From assembly GCA_900541415.1 (NCBI GenBank), contig UQJP01000008.1, positions 62,001-126,000 of the forward strand: a DNA stretch of 64,000 bases. The letters are read 5' to 3'. The notes under the pieces were generated by a model. The model ran no database searches, was not told the DNA's origin, and saw only the letters and a program-made list of their open reading frames with translations. The stretch is from an uncultured Odoribacter sp. (GTDB taxonomy: Bacteria > Bacteroidota > Bacteroidia > Bacteroidales > Marinifilaceae). A program made the position numbers and the translations under genes. Shown piece by piece: positions 20,694 through 30,900 of the stretch. Numbering within the stretch: the stretch's first letter is position 1; every line of letters starts with the position of its first letter.

Positions 20694-21584
20694 TTAATTT
20701 GTTTCTTCCGCCTCTTTCCCCCTCCGGTGTTTCCATCTTTTGTGAGACCACAGCCACAATTCCGGCACTTCCCGAATCGTCTCTTCCAGCACCCGGGTAT
20801 GCATCCGCGTCAGTTCTCCGGGTTCCAATTCTCCGGGCTTTCCGCATATATCGACAAAATCCACCTCGTAATAACCCCGTTTGACACACCTCATCCGCAA
20901 AGAGATAACCGGAAGATCAAATTTCCGGGCAATTTTCTCTGTTCCGATCAAAACAGGCGTATCCTGATTTAAAAAGTCCATCCAAAAATTCAGGTTATAG
21001 ATATTCGGCGTCTGATCTCCGATAAAACCGGCTAAAAATAACCGCCCTTCCTTTTTATCTTTTATGATCTGTCGTAGAATATCGTCTTTAGGAATGACCA
21101 CTGCTCCAAAACGGGAACGTATCTTTTTCAGCATCCGGTCCGACACCCGGTCATGCAGGGGTTTATATAACGCATAAAAAGCAATATCGGGCTTTACCCA
21201 CAAACTGAACGAAGACATCCACTCCCAATTTCCATAATGTCCCAACACTCCGATAACACTCCGGTTTTGGTCAAAATATTGCTGTACAACTTCCAGGTTT
21301 TTAAATACACAGCGCTTTTTTATTTCTTTTTCAGACATATGCCACATCCGGTACATCTCTACAAACAGATCACACATGTGGCGATAATATTTCTTTTCGA
21401 TTTTTACGATCTCCCGTCCGTCCTTTTCAGGAAAGGATTTACAAAGATTTGTTCTCACGACTCTTCTTCTATATTTAACAATGTAGTATAGAACAAGATA
21501 CAAAAAATCGGAGAATAGATATAAAAACCGTAAAGGTAAAAGAGTAAAACACCAAATAAAACCGTATAAAATATATGACAACAT
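20694..21584 (-). CDS. Lipid A biosynthesis acyltransferase (LpxL/HtrB family)
   Basis: Inner-membrane acyltransferase adding a secondary fatty acid to lipid A, 296 residues. The N-terminus has a membrane helix (MLSYILYGFIWCFTLLPLRF). The catalytic HX4D/E motif is seen as GHYGNWEWMS at about residue 115. Later blocks such as GFIGDQTPN and GTEKIARKFDLPVI fit the family. It is the first gene of a two-gene unit with a GT2 enzyme. A perfect -7 element (TATCTTTG) lies 24-31 bases upstream. Confidence 0.92.
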   Translation of the reverse strand: MLSYILYGFIWCFTLLPLRFLYLFSDFLYLVLYYIVKYRRRVVRTNLCKSFPEKDGREIVKIEKKYYRHMCDLFVEMYRMWHMSEKEIKKRCVFKNLEVVQQYFDQNRSVIGVLGHYGNWEWMSSFSLWVKPDIAFYALYKPLHDRVSDRMLKKIRSRFGAVVIPKDDILRQIIKDKKEGRLFLAGFIGDQTPNIYNLNFWMDFLNQDTPVLIGTEKIARKFDLPVISLRMRCVKRGYYEVDFVDICGKPGELEPGELTRMHTRVLEETIREVPELWLWSHKRWKHRRGKEAEETN

Positions 21585-21607
21585 TGTATGGGAGTTATTT
21601 TAGATTT

Positions 21608-21615
21608 CAAAGATA
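21608..21615 (-). promoter_or_regulatory. -7 element of the acyltransferase gene
   Basis: TATCTTTG on the - strand, a full match to TAnnTTTG, predicting a leader of about 17 bases. A -33 TTTG is not obvious. It shares the 152-base divergent space with the promoter of the DUF349 gene. Confidence 0.42.
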
Positions 21616-21664
21616 ACCCCTTTCTCGGGAAATATAAAATCCTTGCTGGTAAATCGCGAATTAA

Positions 21665-21696
21665 TTTGTCTTTCTCAGATTATTTAACTATTTTCG
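21665..21696 (+). promoter_or_regulatory. Promoter of the DUF349 gene
   Basis: TTTG at 21665-21668, 20 bases, then TATTTTCG at 21689-21696 (7 of 8 matches). Transcript start is expected near 21703, 34 bases before the ATG. Confidence 0.5.
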
Positions 21697-21736
21697 TCAG
21701 TCAGATGCAATACCAAACGTAAACTGCAAACTTATT

Positions 21737-23584
21737 ATGGAGCAAGAAAATATGTTACAACCAGAAGAAGAAATCAAGTCATCGGAAACTCCGGCAGAAC
21801 AATCTGTTTCAGAAACAGAGACAACTCCCCAGGTAACGGAAGAGGAGAAAAATACGCCGGAAATTCCCGATATTGATTTCTCCACACTCACCACAGAAGA
21901 AATTGTTCATCAGATGCAAAAACTGGTGAGCGACTATCCTGTGAATTTAATCAAGGATGTCATCGAAAGCCTCCCTGAGTTATTTGAGAACCAATATAAG
22001 GAAGAATATGAAAAAGCCCTCGCAGCTTTCACTGCCGACGGCGATTCTCCCGAAGGATTCGAGTATAAGAACGATACCCGGGAACGGTTTAATAATATTT
22101 ACAAGCTCTATAAAGAAAAGAAAAGTTCTGCCAGCCGAAGAACAGAAGCCGAACGCGAAGAAAACCTGAAAATAAAGTTAGGGATTATCGAGGAACTAAA
22201 AGCCCTGATACAGAAAGAAGAATCACTGGATAAAACCTTTCAGGAATTCCGGGACTTACAGGAACGCTGGAGGAATACCGGAATGGTTCCACAGGCAAAA
22301 CTGAACGGTTTACTGGAAACCTACCATCTGCACGTAGAAAATTTCTATAATTACATCAAGATCAACAAAGAATTACGCGATCTTGACCTGAAACGTAATC
22401 TGGACGCTAAGCTCCAGCTTTGTGAAGAGGCCGAAAAATTAGTGGAAAGTAACGACATTGCCGAATCGTTCAAGCATTTGCAGTTACTTCATGCCCGCTG
22501 GAAAGAAATCGGCCCCATTCCCAAAGATCAAAAAGAACCGGTATGGGAACGTTTCAAAGCCGCAACGGGACAAATTAACGACAAATACCATAATTTCTTC
22601 GAATCTCTAAAAAAAGAGCAGGAAGACAACCTGAAAGTAAAAGAGGAAATCTGTACGAAAGCCTCTGCGATTGCCGACGGAGAATATAAAAGTATTTCAG
22701 AATGGAACACTGCGACTAAAAATATCATCGACTTACAGGAAGAATGGAAACATTCAGGTACGATCCCTCAAAAAGAACGTAACCGGATTTATAAGAAATT
22801 CCGGGCATCTTGTGACCTGTTTTTCGACCGGAAACGGGAGTTCTTCAAAAAAATGCTGGAAGAACAGGAGAAAAATCTGGAATTAAAGAATCAACTGTGT
22901 GAAAAAGTGGAAGCGATCAAGGACAGCACTGACTGGAAAGTGACTACCGATAAGATCATTTCCTACCAGAAGGAATGGAAAAAGATCGGTCCTGCTCCCA
23001 AAAAATACTCCAACAAGGTGTGGATGCGTTTCCGGGCTGCCTGCGACACATTCTTCAACAACAAGAGCGCTCATTTTAAAGACATTGATTCGGAACAGGA
23101 GCAAAATTTAGAAAAGAAAAAAGCCCTGATCGAAGAAGTGAAACAATTCACCCTGTCGGGCAGTAACGACACGGACATTGCCAAACTCAAAGATTTTCAA
23201 TCCCGTTGGGCGGAAATCGGCTTTGTACCTATCAAGGTGAAGGATGCCATCCAGGAAGAATTCAGAGGGCTTATCAATGGCTGGTTCGATAAATTGAATC
23301 TGGATGAATTCGATAAGAACCTGGAAAGATACCGGGCAAAAATCAATTCTTTCGATTCAGGAGAAAACAAAGAATACAAGATCATCAACGAACGGGAAAA
23401 ATTGGTATCTAAAATCCGTCAGTTGGAAACCGATGTGAACACCTGGGAAAATAATATCGGATTCATTGCGAAATCCAATAAATCACAGGGACTGATCCGG
23501 GAACTAACCTCCCAAATCGAAAAGACAAAGCAAAGGCTGGCACTTTTAAAGGAAAAGCTTAAGGCAATCGACAACATGATCTGA
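21737..23584 (+). CDS. DUF349 repeat protein
   Basis: Soluble coiled-coil-rich protein of 615 residues. A disordered acidic N-terminus (about 1-50) precedes at least five repeats of about 70-75 residues that share the pattern [FL]Q-x-[RE]W-x(2)-[IT]G-x-[VI]P, for example LQERWRNTGMVP, LHARWKEIGPIP, LQEEWKHSGTIP, YQKEWKKIGPAP and FQSRWAEIGFVP. Each repeat then has a [RK]F[RK]A-type helix. These are DUF349 domains. The family is common in Bacteroidota but its function is not established. The C-terminus is a long predicted coiled coil. It is monocistronic, with a promoter and a strong terminator. Confidence 0.92.
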   Translation: MEQENMLQPEEEIKSSETPAEQSVSETETTPQVTEEEKNTPEIPDIDFSTLTTEEIVHQMQKLVSDYPVNLIKDVIESLPELFENQYKEEYEKALAAFTADGDSPEGFEYKNDTRERFNNIYKLYKEKKSSASRRTEAEREENLKIKLGIIEELKALIQKEESLDKTFQEFRDLQERWRNTGMVPQAKLNGLLETYHLHVENFYNYIKINKELRDLDLKRNLDAKLQLCEEAEKLVESNDIAESFKHLQLLHARWKEIGPIPKDQKEPVWERFKAATGQINDKYHNFFESLKKEQEDNLKVKEEICTKASAIADGEYKSISEWNTATKNIIDLQEEWKHSGTIPQKERNRIYKKFRASCDLFFDRKREFFKKMLEEQEKNLELKNQLCEKVEAIKDSTDWKVTTDKIISYQKEWKKIGPAPKKYSNKVWMRFRAACDTFFNNKSAHFKDIDSEQEQNLEKKKALIEEVKQFTLSGSNDTDIAKLKDFQSRWAEIGFVPIKVKDAIQEEFRGLINGWFDKLNLDEFDKNLERYRAKINSFDSGENKEYKIINEREKLVSKIRQLETDVNTWENNIGFIAKSNKSQGLIRELTSQIEKTKQRLALLKEKLKAIDNMI

Positions 23585-23604
23585 CCAGGTTCATAAAATT
23601 AAAG

Positions 23605-23644
23605 TAAGTCCGTAAACCGAGAGTTTTACGGACTTATTTTTTTT
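23605..23644 (+). terminator. Terminator of the DUF349 gene
   Basis: Twelve-base stem taagtccgtaaa / tttacggactta with an 8-base loop and eight T directly after. Confidence 0.92.
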
Positions 23645-23701
23645 AATATCCTCTTCTCTCTCCCACCGGAATGAAAAAGGAAATACTTAAATGTCTTTTT
23701 T

Positions 23702-23733
23702 TTTGTGTACTCCGGTCTGATTTATTAACTTTG
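23702..23733 (+). promoter_or_regulatory. Promoter of pyrG
   Basis: TTTG at 23702-23705, 20 bases, TAACTTTG at 23726-23733: both boxes match fully and spacing is ideal. Transcript start is expected near 23740, 30 bases before the GTG start codon. Confidence 0.7.
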
Positions 23734-23769
23734 TGACTTTGATTAAATCATAATAAAAAACCAGATATC

Positions 23770-25365
23770 GTGTCTACAAAATATGTATTTGTTACCGGAG
23801 GAGTTGCATCTTCTTTAGGAAAAGGCATTATTGCTTCCTCCCTTGCCAAACTATTACAGGCAAGAGGCTATAAAGTTGCTAATCAAAAACTTGATCCCTA
23901 TATCAACATCGATCCGGGTACTCTGAATCCTTATGAGCACGGAGAATGTTATGTGACGAATGACGGTGCAGAAACCGACCTTGACTTAGGGCACTATGAA
24001 AGATTCACAGGTTGTCCTACCTCACAGGCAAATAACATTACGACAGGACGCATTTATCAAAATGTAATCAGTAAAGAGCGCAGAGGCGATTATCTGGGAA
24101 AGACCGTACAAATCGTTCCTCACATTACCGATGAAATCAAACGTAACATCAAGTTATTGGGAAATAAGGGAGAATATGACGTCGTCATTACCGAGATCGG
24201 CGGAACAGTTGGCGACATCGAATCGTTGCCTTTTATTGAAGCAGTCCGCCAGTTGAGATGGGAATTAGGCGAGAAATCGGTACTCATTCACCTGACTTTT
24301 GTTCCCTATCTGTCTGCCAGCGGAGAGCTAAAAACAAAACCCACCCAACACTCTGTAAAAGCTTTATTGGAAATCGGAGTGCAACCGGATGTTTTGGTGT
24401 TGCGTACAGAACACGAATTAAATTCCGACCTGAAAAGAAAGGTTGCTCTATTTTGTAACGTCAGCCCTAAAGCAGTCATCCAGTCGATCGACGTATCCAC
24501 GATCTACGAAGTGCCTATCAAAATGAAGGAAGAAAAGCTGGACGAAATTGTTCTCGAACAGCTCGGTTTGCCCCTGAATAGCGAACCTGATCTGGAATCC
24601 TGGAAAAAATTCCTTTATAAACTGAAAAATTACAGGCAAGAAGTAAAAATCGGACTGGTTGGGAAATATGTAGAGTTACACGATGCTTATAAATCCATCG
24701 TCGAAGCCTTTATCCATGCCGGAGCGGTAAACGACTGTAAAGTCAATATTCAATGGATTCACAGTGAAGAACTCAATGAAGAGAATGCAGCAAGCAAACT
24801 GCAAGACCTGCACGGGATTCTCGTTGCTCCGGGATTCGGACATCGTGGTGTGGCCGGAAAATTAGTAGCTATCCAGTATGCCCGTGAAAACAATATTCCG
24901 TTTTTCGGAATCTGTTTAGGAATGCAAATGGCAGTTATCGAATTTGCCCGGAATGTACTGAAACTGGAAGGAGCCGATTCCACCGAAATGGCGGCCAAAA
25001 CCAAATATCCGGTGATCGACCTGATGGACAGCCAACAGAATGTCACCGAAAAAGGCGGGACAATGCGTTTGGGTGCTTATAAATGCGAACTACTTGAAGG
25101 TTCTAAAGCTTATGCCGCTTACAATCAAAAAGTGGTGGAAGAAAGACACCGTCACCGTTATGAATTTAACGGTGCCTATAAAGAAGAATTTGAAAAAGCC
25201 GGAATGCTCACCACCGGAATCAATCCGGAAACCGGATTGACGGAGATTGTTGAAATCCCCACCCATAAATGGTTTGTCGGAGTTCAGTTCCATCCGGAAT
25301 ATAAAAGTACGGTAATTAATCCGCATCCGTTATTTGTTGCTTTCATAAAAGCTTGTCTTTCATAA
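23770..25365 (+). CDS. pyrG: CTP synthase
   Basis: Makes CTP from UTP, ATP and glutamine in the cytoplasm; 531 residues, the normal length. The GTG at 23770 gives the standard N-terminus (STKYVFVTGGVASSLGKG) with the synthetase P-loop. The C-terminal glutamine amidotransferase has its catalytic Cys in FFGICLGMQMAV and the His-Glu pair in VQFHPEYKS. The gene has a strong promoter and is followed after 36 bases by yidC in the same direction, so they may be co-transcribed. Confidence 0.98.
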   Translation: MSTKYVFVTGGVASSLGKGIIASSLAKLLQARGYKVANQKLDPYINIDPGTLNPYEHGECYVTNDGAETDLDLGHYERFTGCPTSQANNITTGRIYQNVISKERRGDYLGKTVQIVPHITDEIKRNIKLLGNKGEYDVVITEIGGTVGDIESLPFIEAVRQLRWELGEKSVLIHLTFVPYLSASGELKTKPTQHSVKALLEIGVQPDVLVLRTEHELNSDLKRKVALFCNVSPKAVIQSIDVSTIYEVPIKMKEEKLDEIVLEQLGLPLNSEPDLESWKKFLYKLKNYRQEVKIGLVGKYVELHDAYKSIVEAFIHAGAVNDCKVNIQWIHSEELNEENAASKLQDLHGILVAPGFGHRGVAGKLVAIQYARENNIPFFGICLGMQMAVIEFARNVLKLEGADSTEMAAKTKYPVIDLMDSQQNVTEKGGTMRLGAYKCELLEGSKAYAAYNQKVVEERHRHRYEFNGAYKEEFEKAGMLTTGINPETGLTEIVEIPTHKWFVGVQFHPEYKSTVINPHPLFVAFIKACLS

Positions 25366-25401
25366 AACAAAGAATAAACTTATAATACCATCATTCATAG
25401 T

Positions 25402-27264
25402 ATGGACAAAAACACAATCATCGGTTTAGTTATTATTTTTCTAATATTAATTGGATTTTCTTATTTCACACGTCCCAGCGAAGAGCAATTAAAAGAAATT
25501 CAGCGTCAGGATTCCATCGCAAGGGTTGAAGCCCAAAGGATGCAAATAGCCGCCGAACAAGAAAAACGAGACTTTGAACTGGCACAGCAGAACGACACCA
25601 CATCGGCAAACCGCAAGGATTCCCTTTTCGTACAGGATAGCCTGAGAGAGCAATTGATTACCCTTGAAAACGATAAGGTTAAATTGCAGATCAACACCAA
25701 AGGGGGACGGATCGTATTTGTAGACCTGAAAGAATACCGGACTCACGATTCTTTACCTTTAGTGCTATGGAGAGACGACGAAACTACGTTCGGTTTAACT
25801 TTCTATGCAAAGAATAAGGAAATCAATACTGAAAATTTCTTATTCACACCGAGCACGACGAAAACAGAGTTGTATGCCAAAGACAGAGAACAAATCCTGT
25901 CTATGAAATTATATTCCGGTTCAAACAGCTACGTAGAGTTTTTATATAAACTGGCTCCCGACAGCTATATGGTAGATTTCTCTATCAACACCTATAATAT
26001 GGGAGATGTCATTGCTTCAAACTCTTCTTTCCTGACTTTGTTCTGGGGCGTGGATATGCCGCAATTGGAAAAAAGTAAAGACTTCGAAAACCGCTACACA
26101 GGGGTATATTATAAATTCTATGAAGATGCCGTAGAAAATATGTCTATGACTTCGGAAGAAGAAGAAACTTTGCCGACCAAAGTGCAGTGGATCGCTTATA
26201 AGCAACAGTTCTTTTCTTCTATCCTGATTACAGAGCAGCCTTTCAGCGATGTGTTGCTGAAATCAAAAATCAGCACTGCTCCGGGATATTTGAAGGATGT
26301 TTATGCAGAAATACCTCTGGCCTATAACGGTAAATCGAACGAGCAATATAACATGAAATTCTTCTTCGGTCCGAATTCCTATCCGGTGCTGAAAGAATAC
26401 GGTAAAAATATCGACCTTCCCGACCTGATCAATATGGGATGGAAATGGATTGCCTGGTTCAATAAATATTTTGTTATTCCTATCTTCAACTTTCTGGAAA
26501 ACAATACGAACCTGAACTATGGTATCATCATTCTGCTATTAACGCTTATTATCAAATTAATCCTGTTCCCGCTGACTTACAAGTCATACATGTCACAGGC
26601 ACGTATGCGGGTACTTAAACCACAGGTCGATGAAATAGCAAAGAAATATCCGGCCGACAAGGCAATGGAACGCCAGCAGGCTACCATGAAGCTATATAAA
26701 CAGGCAGGGGTAAACCCGATGGGCGGTTGTTTACCGATGTTGATACAGATGCCTATTTTGATTGCCCTGTTCTACTTCTTTCCGGGAGCTATCGAGCTAC
26801 GTCAGCAGAGCTTTTTGTGGGCGAACGACCTGGCTTCCTACGATTCGATCGCAACATTACCGTTTACGATTCCGTTCTACGGCAACCATGTCAGTCTATT
26901 CTGTTTGTTGATGACGGTCACCAATATTATTTATATGGTGATGAACAACCGTAATCAGCCCCAGAACGACCAGATGAAAGGTATGCAGACCATGATGTAT
27001 ATTATGCCGATCATGTTCCTGTTTATCTTCAACAGTTATTCATCCGGTTTGAGCTACTATTACTTCATCGCAACGCTGATTACGATTCTGCAAACCTGGA
27101 TTATCCGCCGTTTTGTAAACGACGAGAAACTATTGAAACAAATTGAACTGGCTAAAACGAAACCAGTTAAAAAATCCGGTTTCCAAAAACGTCTGGAAGA
27201 TATGCAGCGTATGCAGTCAGAAAGATTAAAAGAACAGCAAAAAAAAGGTGGTAAAAGAAAATAA
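25402..27264 (+). CDS. yidC: Membrane protein insertase YidC
   Basis: Inserts and folds inner-membrane proteins, alone or with Sec; 620 residues. It has the Bacteroidota layout: an N-terminal membrane helix (residues about 5-22), a large periplasmic domain to about 355, then the conserved five-helix insertase core. Core signatures are LILFPLTYKSYMSQARMR, the cytoplasmic coiled hairpin, and GVNPMGGCLPMLIQMPILIA. The C-terminus is basic and ends KKGGKRK, suitable for ribosome contact. It follows pyrG by 36 bases and is closed by a strong terminator. Confidence 0.98.
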   Translation: MDKNTIIGLVIIFLILIGFSYFTRPSEEQLKEIQRQDSIARVEAQRMQIAAEQEKRDFELAQQNDTTSANRKDSLFVQDSLREQLITLENDKVKLQINTKGGRIVFVDLKEYRTHDSLPLVLWRDDETTFGLTFYAKNKEINTENFLFTPSTTKTELYAKDREQILSMKLYSGSNSYVEFLYKLAPDSYMVDFSINTYNMGDVIASNSSFLTLFWGVDMPQLEKSKDFENRYTGVYYKFYEDAVENMSMTSEEEETLPTKVQWIAYKQQFFSSILITEQPFSDVLLKSKISTAPGYLKDVYAEIPLAYNGKSNEQYNMKFFFGPNSYPVLKEYGKNIDLPDLINMGWKWIAWFNKYFVIPIFNFLENNTNLNYGIIILLLTLIIKLILFPLTYKSYMSQARMRVLKPQVDEIAKKYPADKAMERQQATMKLYKQAGVNPMGGCLPMLIQMPILIALFYFFPGAIELRQQSFLWANDLASYDSIATLPFTIPFYGNHVSLFCLLMTVTNIIYMVMNNRNQPQNDQMKGMQTMMYIMPIMFLFIFNSYSSGLSYYYFIATLITILQTWIIRRFVNDEKLLKQIELAKTKPVKKSGFQKRLEDMQRMQSERLKEQQKKGGKRK

Positions 27265-27285
27265 TTAACCACATTGCCAGATAAG

Positions 27286-27319
27286 AATCCCGTAACTTAA
27301 AAATAAGTTACGGGATTTT
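27286..27319 (+). terminator. Terminator of yidC
   Basis: Fourteen-base perfect stem aatcccgtaactta / taagttacgggatt, four-base loop, then T-rich sequence. Confidence 0.9.
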
Positions 27320-27865
27320 AATTTTCCGATCATATGTCCCCCAACCTGAAACCAGGAACACATTTTTCCATATAGACATAAAAATTCTTATTCCTGACAT
27401 CGGAAATATATATAAAGCAAAAACATACTCTCTATTTCAAGCTCTATGCAAATCCCGATAATCTATTTTCCTTTCTATTTTATTGCCATGAAATCGTCTA
27501 CTCTATTCCGATAGTATTTTTACATTCCGGAACAAAACGGATTTATCCTGCAATACCGATAACAGCTAAGCATATCCGGAAAGAGAAGGAAATCGCCACT
27601 TCATAAGGCAGAACTTTATTCTACCTCTGTGAATCCCCCCAATATACGGTTTTTGCCGATGTCGCAGCCCCAAAAGTTATCTAAGACAGTAAAAGAACAG
27701 ATACAGATCAATATTTATCGCTATCAGAAACATTCCTCCTTTTCTTATTTCTTTTACAGGACTTTATTCTTAACTATAATATCATATCACTATACGATGT
27801 ACATCCCGTTCCCGCTTTCCCCATTAAAATCACCACACATATAAAACAGTCTTTCCCTAATATCA
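27320..27865. other. Intergenic stretch without a recognised gene
   Basis: About 545 AT-rich bases between two convergent units. The only longer open frame (71 codons at 27629-27844) has no promoter or ribosome-binding site and an unlikely composition. I see no RNA gene, repeat or mobile-element end. Confidence 0.5.
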
Positions 27866-27895
27866 CAAAAAAGGCGGGGAAAATCCCCGCCTTTT
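27866..27895 (-). terminator. Terminator of the first large paralogue
   Basis: Twelve-base stem aaaaggcgggga / tccccgcctttt with a 3-base loop. On the - strand it is followed by a run of T, 21 bases beyond the stop codon. Confidence 0.9.
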
Positions 27896-27915
27896 ATCTA
27901 TTTCAAATGATCTTT

Positions 27916-30900
27916 TTAATCTTCTTCTATAATTACCCGGAAGCCTACATTATAAACCTTCTGCCATGGGTAGAAAGCTTTACGGGTGTATGAAGCGCTA
28001 TATTTCGGACGGTCGGTCCACGAACCTCCGCGTACCACTTTACGATCCGAAGTTTCCGCCTTCTTCAAAGGATAGGGCACATAATCGGAACAAGTCCATT
28101 CCGCCACATTTCCATGCATATCTTTCAATCCCCAGGGATTCGCCTGATATTTTCCGACAAAAGCCGTCAGCATTTCTCCGTCGTCCACCGAAGAATCTTT
28201 AGGCAGGTAATCCCAATAAGGACGTAAAGAACTATTTTTACTCATCGGTTTCGGGTCTACTCCGATCACAGCCATATCTGAAAGCTGGGCATCGGCCATA
28301 TTTTCAAATTTACCGAAATCCGTTCCCTCTTTCCCATACCAGAAAGCTTCGTCGCTACCTCCGCGGCAAGCCCATTCCCACTGCATTTCCGTCGGTAAAT
28401 TCATTTTCAACCCGGTTTTCTGTCCTAACTTTTTACAGAAATCCATAGCCTCCTCACAGCTAACCCGGATCACAGGCTGCTGCGGTTTGTTGGCAGGCAA
28501 TCCGGCTGTGGTATGGTCTTTCCAAAACTGACCGATAATCCGGCTGTTGTGTTCCGGGAACAAAGAGCAGAATTGTTCGTTGGTCACTTCACATTCCGCC
28601 ATCCAGAATCCTTTTTTCACAGCAGCTTTGAAAGCCGGGGCACAATCTTTCTCGGCCCGGTTATCTCCCATAACGAATTGTCCTGCGGGAACCCATACAA
28701 ATTTCATGCTTATTCCCGGAGCAACCTCTACCGTCTTCGGAGCTTTTTTATCAGATTCCTGCATTTCCCGGGCTGTTTTTGTATCGAACGGCCAATGGGA
28801 GGCTTTCACTTCCTTATATTTCGGTGTGGTGTTTTTTTCAGGCATCACCGGTTCTATTTTCCCTTTGCTTCCCAAATAAGCGGCATAATCGGCAATTTCT
28901 TTCCGCCAATCTACATGAATATCGTTATATTTCTGCATCAACTCCATACGGCGGTCATATTGGTTGAAATTTCCAATCTTACTGATATTAGTAAACGCAC
29001 CGTGATAAGGAGCATTGAAATCGATCCAGTTGTACAACGTACGCCATTCTTTATCGGTCAGTTCCACCCCGTGGTGACCTTTCGACAACAGGCGCACCAA
29101 TTCCGAGTTAGTTGCATGATATTCATAAGGTTTCAGCACATACATTTCAGCTTCCGGTCCCTGACGGTAAACGTAAGGCATAATCGCCAGGTAACTTTTA
29201 CTCCATTGCCTTCCGAAACGGGGATATTTAGTATCCATCTGCCCACCCCGGAGATCGATTTTACTGTTTTCATTGTGGCAAGCCACGCATGCCCGGTCTA
29301 AAATCGGCTGAACTTCAAGCTCATAAGTAAAGGAACGCACTCCGCCTTCCGGTGTTTGTAACTGGTGAGGCTTGATCTGCGAAGCAATCGTACGCTTCGG
29401 AATAGGAATTTGGTTCTGGTCTTCGTGGCAACCCACACAGGATACCGTTTCGCCGGGCATGGGGGTAAACCAACTGCGGAACCACTGCAACGCGCGTCCC
29501 TCTTTGTCCAAAGGCTGAATCGAAATAGGCGTATTGGCAGGCACTTTGAAAATTGCCGATCCATCCTCTTCCACCGGAACAGTTCCTAAAAGCCGCTTAA
29601 TATCCCAACCGCTCTGTATACCTTGAGCATCGTGGTCGGAAGGAGAATTGCGGTATGCATATTCATAAGCGAATATTCTCAACTCTTTCACCAAACCTTT
29701 CGGTAATCCTTTCGTCCCTTCCCCCTCGTAAATATCCTGAATAAAGACAGTTGCTTCCTTATCGGCTAAATTCACCCGATCCGGAATAACAGGAGGAGTA
29801 GGATGTTTCACCAAAGGCAAGGGCATATTCAATCCTTCACCTTCAAATTCAGCAATACAGGTCAGGTTATCGAATACGTCCACCAGATAAATACCCCACA
29901 AACTACCCGGAGATAATTTGGCAGAAACTAAATAATAGTTATCATTCAAAGGGTAAGGTCTCATAAACTGCGGCCATACACCGTCCACTAACTGGTCTTT
30001 CACTTCCGGGATGATTTTCCGGTCGCGGAAAGGCATTTCCTGTACCACTCCCTGCTCTTCTTTCCGCGACTTAGCAGGATCGAAGATCATCAAACGGCCG
30101 GAACGAACCACTCCGTGGTGACCGGAGATCACACCCACGAAACGGGTGGTGCTTCCCGGCAACGGTTTTATATCGAACGTACTGTTCGGCCAGAAAGAGC
30201 CACTGCCATACAATGCCTTGTTCTCTGTTCCGTCCGGATTCATGTGCATCACGATACGTGAAAAATAGTGAGTCAGGTCGGTGTATTCCCAGCGGGTATA
30301 CATCACACGCCCGTTGTTCATCACCACGGGATTCCAGTTTCCGTCCTGGTCGAAAGTCAAACGGCTGAAAGAACCGTTTTTCGGATCATAAAGTGAAAGG
30401 TTACCCACTGCATCGCTACCGTTCACACAAGGCACACCGTGGTAACCGATATTTGTAGAAGCAATAATCCGTCCGTCAGGCAGGTAGTTCGCATCACAAA
30501 ATTCAAGGTCGGGCTCATCCACTTTCACTTTTTGGTGAAAATTCTTTCCATCGACACCCACTTCGTATACTTGCCAATGGTTATTTTCATCGATAGAAGA
30601 AAACAACAGTTTATCCCCGTCCCAATGCATTTGCAGGTCGGCAATGTTCACTTTACGCTCCGGCTTATAAATCGTACGTTTCTGTATATCGCCCCTCAAA
30701 TTCGACAATTCCACAATTTCCGCATCCCGGTTCACCCGTGCGGCAGAATACATGCTCGACCAGTTATTACTCGGCATCCCTAAAGCAGGAGCCATAGAAA
30801 CCCGGGCATTTTCTCCCAATCGGAAACTGGTTACGACGATCTTGTCCATATCCAGCAAAGGATTGGCCAACAATAATTCTTTTTGTGCTGCCAGAATACG

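Noticed and set aside
20683..20889. N-terminal extension of the glycosyltransferase
   Set aside because: It overlaps the acyltransferase gene and has no family similarity; MARIAVIILNWNG is the natural start.
27629..27844. 71-codon open frame in the yidC to copy A gap
   Set aside because: No promoter, ribosome-binding site or recognisable family; residue composition looks random.
28513..29301. Long + strand open frame (262 codons) opposite copy A, with a counterpart at 43917-44756 opposite copy B
   Set aside because: Both are mirror frames of the same coding region in the paralogues. They have no promoter or family match and the sense strand is clearly coding.
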